Assembly (NCBI GenBank): GCA_021784265.1
Contig: JAJXTA010000058.1
Location: 1 to 9,637 of the forward strand
DNA length: 9,637 nt
DNA from: a bacterium
GTDB taxonomy: Bacteria > Verrucomicrobiota > Verrucomicrobiia > Limisphaerales > J093
Direction of reading: 5' to 3'
This document shows positions 7,374-9,637 of the stretch, in pieces. Position 1 is the first letter of the stretch, and the number at the start of each line of letters is the position of its first letter. Below the pieces are notes generated by a model. That model saw only the letters and a program-made list of their open reading frames with translations. It was not told the DNA's origin and made no database searches. The position numbers and the translations under genes are program-made.

Positions 7374-7385
7374 CTGAACATTCAG
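7374..7385. promoter_or_regulatory. operator-like dyad in the cytochrome leader
   Basis: CTGAA-CA-TTCAG is a perfect dyad in the AT-rich island, about 17-28 nt downstream of the predicted cytochrome transcription start. The position would suit a repressor; no known regulator box is matched. Confidence 0.3.
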
Positions 7386-7408
7386 TAACTTAATCTAATT
7401 GGCCTTGT

Positions 7409-7435
7409 TTTATAGAAAACACAATGAATCGTCAA
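7409..7435 (-). promoter_or_regulatory. candidate promoter of the cytochrome gene
   Basis: On the minus strand TTGACG (7435-7430) and TATAAA (7414-7409) lie in the only AT-rich stretch upstream of the gene. Both elements match the consensus at 5 of 6 positions, but the 15-bp spacer is short; TAAAAC at 17 bp is the alternative -10. The start at about 7402 would give a GC-rich leader of roughly 290 nt. No sigma-54 type element was seen. Confidence 0.45.
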
Positions 7436-7440
7436 GAGGT

Positions 7441-7974
7441 AATCCTGCACCGATTTTGGCAATTCCTCGCCCTTTCTTGACCCGCCCGCGGACGCCGGCC
7501 CCCACTCCAGGGCGGTCTTGGCCCGCCGGCTCGGCGCCGCTTGGGAAGGCGATTGAACTCGTGGCTGAACCGCCGCCCAATATTGGGCGCCCTGGGTGGC
7601 GTCGCCGGGCTCATCGGCGGCCGGCGATCAACCCCCGACGCGCGACGGCCGCATCGGGTCGAACGGCCCGCGACGGCGGAGGCCGCCTGGATTGGTGTCC
7701 TGGGTGGCCAGCCGCGCCGGGTGTTCGCGTGCTCCCACGGCAGCCCGCGCCCAGCCACCGTCACGCCTCCTGGCTCCAAGAACCCGGGCCCGTCCAAACC
7801 CGCCCCGCGGAACCGACCCCCTTCAGTTCCAGGCCGAGCGGAGCCCAAGCCGCTCGCCGCTTTCCCCTGTCGGGCACCGTGAAAACCTCCGAGTTCACGG
7901 CGGCCAGACCAGCCCCGCCCTACAGACCGAGCCTAAAGCAGCCGTGCGCCCCGCCGCCAAGTACAAAACCCCTC
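7441..7974. other. intergenic region without a convincing gene
   Basis: About 530 bp of GC-rich DNA between the divergent promoters. Open frames here are Pro/Arg/Gly-rich with no family resemblance and no ribosome binding site, as expected from GC-rich non-coding DNA. The only distinct element is a perfect 16-bp palindrome, CGCCCAATATTGGGCG, at 7574-7589. Confidence 0.6.
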
Positions 7975-8002
7975 TTGACGTTGTTGCGTGATGTGACACA
8001 AT
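7975..8002 (+). promoter_or_regulatory. housekeeping-type promoter, rightward
   Basis: TTGACG (7975-7980) and CACAAT (7997-8002) with a 16-bp spacer match the consensus at 5/6 and 4/6. Predicted transcription start is about 8009. It would drive either a structured RNA or the frame starting at 8027, and perhaps the cupredoxin-like gene further on. Confidence 0.5.
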
Positions 8003-8008
8003 GCAATC

Positions 8009-8253
8009 TGAGTAGCAGGATGGTGTATGAGGATTCTGGACGGGTTCAACGCGCCGCTTGCGTCCAGCGCGGCAGCGTGCGAGAGAACCGCACTCACTGC
8101 GGGTCCGGAAGACGGGTGTCCTTCCTGGGTCTGGGGCCCAGGCCCAAGCTCAAATGCCGTGCGCGGGAATGGCCATCGTTGCCGGCCGTGGCCCCTTCTG
8201 GCGGGTGTGGCAGACAACGACCAGTTTGTTATGTCTAAACGGCTGGCCGTTTT
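8009..8253 (+). ncRNA. candidate structured RNA or leader (hypothesis)
   Basis: Downstream of the promoter the sequence tiles into adjacent, non-overlapping hairpins: CTGGACG/CGTCCAG (8036-8042 with 8061-8067); GCAG + GTGCG with CGCAC + CTGC (8072-8100); GGAAGAC with GTC(C)TTCC over a GGGT loop (8107-8125); a 9-bp stem with one G-U pair and a 3-nt loop (8126-8146); TCGTTG/CAACGA (8176-8181 with 8215-8220); and AAACGG-CTGG-CCGTTT followed by T (8237-8253), which resembles a small terminator. CCAG-TTT at 8221-8227 could pair with AAA and CTGG at 8237-8246 and compete with that last stem, as in an attenuator. No known RNA family is recognised. High GC content makes chance pairing plausible, and an overlapping reading frame is the alternative. 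Confidence 0.22.
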
Positions 8254-8542
8254 GCCCAGCAGGTCGTGGTGTTGGAGCCGCTGCCTTTCCCAGAGGGCCC
8301 CGGGTCTTCCTCGAACCCCTGTCGGGTACAGGTACGGACAGCCTTCACGGCTCCGGTGGTGCCGATGGTCCAACCGAGGACTCTCAGCGTGCCTATCCAT
8401 CCGCAGCTACCTCGAACATACAGGATTAACGTACCATGTAGGGGTGACTTATCCAGCGTGGACAGACAACTCAAATTGTATTGGCGGGAATCCGGATGGG
8501 ACCAATACCATGGATATTTATATTGGACGAGTCCGATACTAA
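8027..8542 (+). CDS. doubtful hypothetical reading frame, possibly a decayed gene
   Basis: The ATG at 8027 has an AGGA six bases upstream (8017-8020) and a promoter ending at 8002, which argues for translation. The first 70 residues and the last 45 (GLTYHVGVTYPAWTD...MDIYIGRVRY) look protein-like, but the middle (about 78-125) is rich in Trp, Cys and Arg, typical of an out-of-frame read. Between 8239 and about 8410 a different frame gives a more natural sequence (FAQQVVVLEPLPFPEG...). One reading is a small exported protein broken by frameshifts (or by sequencing errors); another is that the DNA makes a structured RNA and the frame is accidental. I recognise no family. Confidence 0.25.
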   Translation: MRILDGFNAPLASSAAACERTALTAGPEDGCPSWVWGPGPSSNAVRGNGHRCRPWPLLAGVADNDQFVMSKRLAVLPSRSWCWSRCLSQRAPGLPRTPVGYRYGQPSRLRWCRWSNRGLSACLSIRSYLEHTGLTYHVGVTYPAWTDNSNCIGGNPDGTNTMDIYIGRVRY

Positions 8543-8690
8543 CAGGCCTGCTGCCAGATCAGCAACACACAATCGTATGAACGCAAACGTATCACTAGTT
8601 AGTCCGAGGGACTGGCTGGCATTCAACTTCAGTGTGCGAGGCAAGCATAGCGACATCACACTTCAGTCTAGACACTGGGCCTCACGCCTA

Positions 8691-8694
8691 AGGG
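8691..8694 (+). promoter_or_regulatory. ribosome binding site of the cupredoxin-like gene
   Basis: AGGG five bases before the ATG at 8700. It selects this start over the in-frame upstream start near 8481, whose extra 73 residues contain no signal peptide. Confidence 0.6.
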
Positions 8695-8699
8695 ACGTG

Positions 8700-9530
8700 A
8701 TGACACGGCCGATCCTTGTTGTTGGCGTCATTATGGTGACAGTGGCCTGGTACGACCTTGCCGGGCGCTGTTACGCGGCGACGCTTACGAACTACCTAAA
8801 CTCCGTGGATTGGCCGCAGGTGAGTATGAACGTCAATGCAGGAGACACAGTCACGTGGGTGAACCAGGAGAGCTTCCTGCCGAACCGGATTCAAAGCTAC
8901 GACGGCAAGTGGCAGAGTCCGCTCTTGGCGCTGGGGCAGTCGTTTTCGGTCACATTCACCAATGCCGGCTTCTACGCGTATAGCACGGCTTTGGGCCCGG
9001 GGACAGTGCTGGTCAGCGCATGGACCAACAGTCCTGCGGTTGCGCGGGTAGCGGTGCCTACTGACGGCTTCGTGTTTCCGCACGGCTGGCCTTGGCTGAT
9101 GTTGCAAGCGGATGTGGCGAGGGCTGCGGACGTAACCAACGTCGAGTTTGTCGTGAACGGGAATGTCGTTGGCAGTGTCACGCAACCTCCGTACGAATTG
9201 ATTTGGACAAACACAGGCGACGGTGTGTTCTCGATCCTCGTTCAGACGGCCGATGGGGAAGGGATGATCACGAGGTCACCGATCGTGACGGTGACTGTTG
9301 GCGTTGACGACTACGTATGGGGAGAGCGGTTCCTGCCGAGTGGGCAGTTCTTGCTGTACTATAGCGCTAGCATGTACCCGCGAGACAGCCTGTACCAGTC
9401 ATCGCGGCTCGGCTGGATAGCCTGGTGGAGTTATGCGGGCCTGTGCCAGGCGCTTGGGGTTTTCATCGATGAGACGCCGGCCGGAGCGATGCCGGCGCGG
9501 CGCTTTTATGAAATACTCCCTGGGGGTTAG
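8700..9530 (+). CDS. secreted cupredoxin-like / Ig-like domain protein lacking copper ligands
   Basis: 276 residues. A signal peptide (about 1-26, cleavage after CYA) precedes a cupredoxin-type domain (about 27-107) recognisable from NAGDTVTWVN, SYDGKWQSPLLALGQSFSVTF and the closing GFYAYSTALGPGTVLVSA. The usual His, Cys, His and Met copper ligands are absent: the domain has no His or Cys, and its one Met (M43) is not at a ligand site. Residues about 115-201 form an Ig-like domain (VTNVEFVVNGNVVGSVTQPPYELIWTN is its core) of the kind common in verrucomicrobial surface proteins. A C-terminal module (about 203-276) ends ARRFYEILPGG. It presumably acts structurally or in binding outside the cytoplasm, not in electron transfer. 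Its GC content is lower than that of the minus-strand genes. No enzyme motif is seen. A neighbouring divergent gene encodes the multiheme cytochrome, but a functional link is unproven. Confidence 0.8.
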   Translation: MTRPILVVGVIMVTVAWYDLAGRCYAATLTNYLNSVDWPQVSMNVNAGDTVTWVNQESFLPNRIQSYDGKWQSPLLALGQSFSVTFTNAGFYAYSTALGPGTVLVSAWTNSPAVARVAVPTDGFVFPHGWPWLMLQADVARAADVTNVEFVVNGNVVGSVTQPPYELIWTNTGDGVFSILVQTADGEGMITRSPIVTVTVGVDDYVWGERFLPSGQFLLYYSASMYPRDSLYQSSRLGWIAWWSYAGLCQALGVFIDETPAGAMPARRFYEILPGG

Positions 9531-9531
9531 C

Positions 9532-9553
9532 TTGGACGCAAGGACGCGTCCGA
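9532..9553 (+). terminator. hairpin after the cupredoxin-like gene
   Basis: TTGGACGC (9532-9539) pairs with GCGTCCGA (9546-9553), eight pairs with one G-U, around a 6-nt loop. It starts 2 nt after the stop codon. No T-run follows, so termination would be incomplete or factor-dependent. Confidence 0.4.
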
Positions 9554-9575
9554 CCGGGGCCGAAGGATGTTCAAT

Positions 9576-9637
9576 ATGGGACCTCAGGTAATCGGCCTGG
9601 GGCAGTTTGTGGGTGATGCCCTTTGGGACATGGAGGG
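9576..9637 (+). CDS. start of a possible further gene (3' partial)
   Basis: The ATG at 9576 has AAGG at 9563-9566, nine bases upstream, and stays open to the window edge (MGPQVIGLGQFVGDALW...). A second in-frame ATG at 9567 lies too close to that site. It begins 45 nt after the preceding stop on the same strand, so it may be co-transcribed with the cupredoxin-like gene. Only about 20 residues are visible, too few to assign a family. Confidence 0.35.
   Translation, partial: MGPQVIGLGQFVGDALWDME

Noticed and set aside
7541..7882. 113-codon frame starting with a possible TTG
   Set aside because: No Shine-Dalgarno, Pro/Arg-rich low-complexity protein, no recognisable motif.
7420..8040. sigma-54 (-24/-12) promoter for the NtrC-type regulator
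   Set aside because: GG and GC doublets near 7457 and 8171 have the wrong spacing (9 and 8 instead of 10 bases).
8102..8111. GGTCCGGAAG resembling the tip of bacterial SRP RNA
   Set aside because: The diagnostic downstream half (GAAGCAGC symmetric loop) is missing, so it is only a short GGAA-type match.
7399..8238. 279-codon plus-strand open frame
   Set aside because: Pro/Arg/Ala-rich with no domain character or ribosome binding site, crosses the 7975 promoter, and is typical of long chance frames in GC-rich DNA.

Overview
The window looks like chromosomal DNA from a GC-rich member of Verrucomicrobiota, probably a Limisphaera/Pedosphaera-like lineage. This is inferred from three things: two secreted proteins with N/T-rich beta-sandwich modules whose C-termini end in an aromatic-Tyr-Arg/Glu motif, a calcium-binding motif of the DANNDGLPDAWQ type, and an alpha/beta hydrolase with a tail domain typical of Verrucomicrobia and Planctomycetes. 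No mobile element, CRISPR array, tRNA or rRNA was found.

Layout. Positions 2-1318 (+) hold most of a secreted-type alpha/beta hydrolase whose N-terminus lies off the window. It converges on a minus-strand block, with a terminator-like hairpin between them. Read in transcription order, the minus-strand block is: a nine-heme secreted c-type cytochrome (7110-4873) with a long leader and a strong terminator hairpin; ispF of the MEP isoprenoid pathway (4556-4077), with a promoter that predicts an almost leaderless mRNA; an unrecognised 90-residue protein (4043-3771); a PuuD-like class I glutamine amidotransferase whose start codon abuts the preceding stop (3770-2871); and an orphan sigma-54-activating response regulator (2761-1421), separated from the amidotransferase by a 109-bp spacer full of dyads.

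From about 7440 to 8700 there is no convincing protein gene. A good housekeeping-type promoter at 7975-8002 points right. It is followed by a chain of non-overlapping hairpins ending in a small terminator-like stem (8036-8253), so a structured RNA or leader is possible. A 171-codon reading frame with a usable ribosome binding site overlaps the same DNA, and protein-like stretches appear in different frames further on, so a decayed gene is the competing reading. From about 8400 GC content drops visibly. Positions 8700-9530 (+) encode a secreted protein with a cupredoxin fold lacking every copper ligand, an Ig-like domain and a C-terminal module. A further reading frame starts at about 9576 and runs off the end.

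How the genes relate: ispF, the 90-residue gene, the amidotransferase and the regulator are co-oriented and closely spaced, so they may be co-transcribed, but they share no obvious pathway. The cytochrome and the cupredoxin-like protein are divergently transcribed exported proteins that may both act outside the cytoplasm. The regulator has no sensor kinase here and no recognisable sigma-54 promoter in the window.
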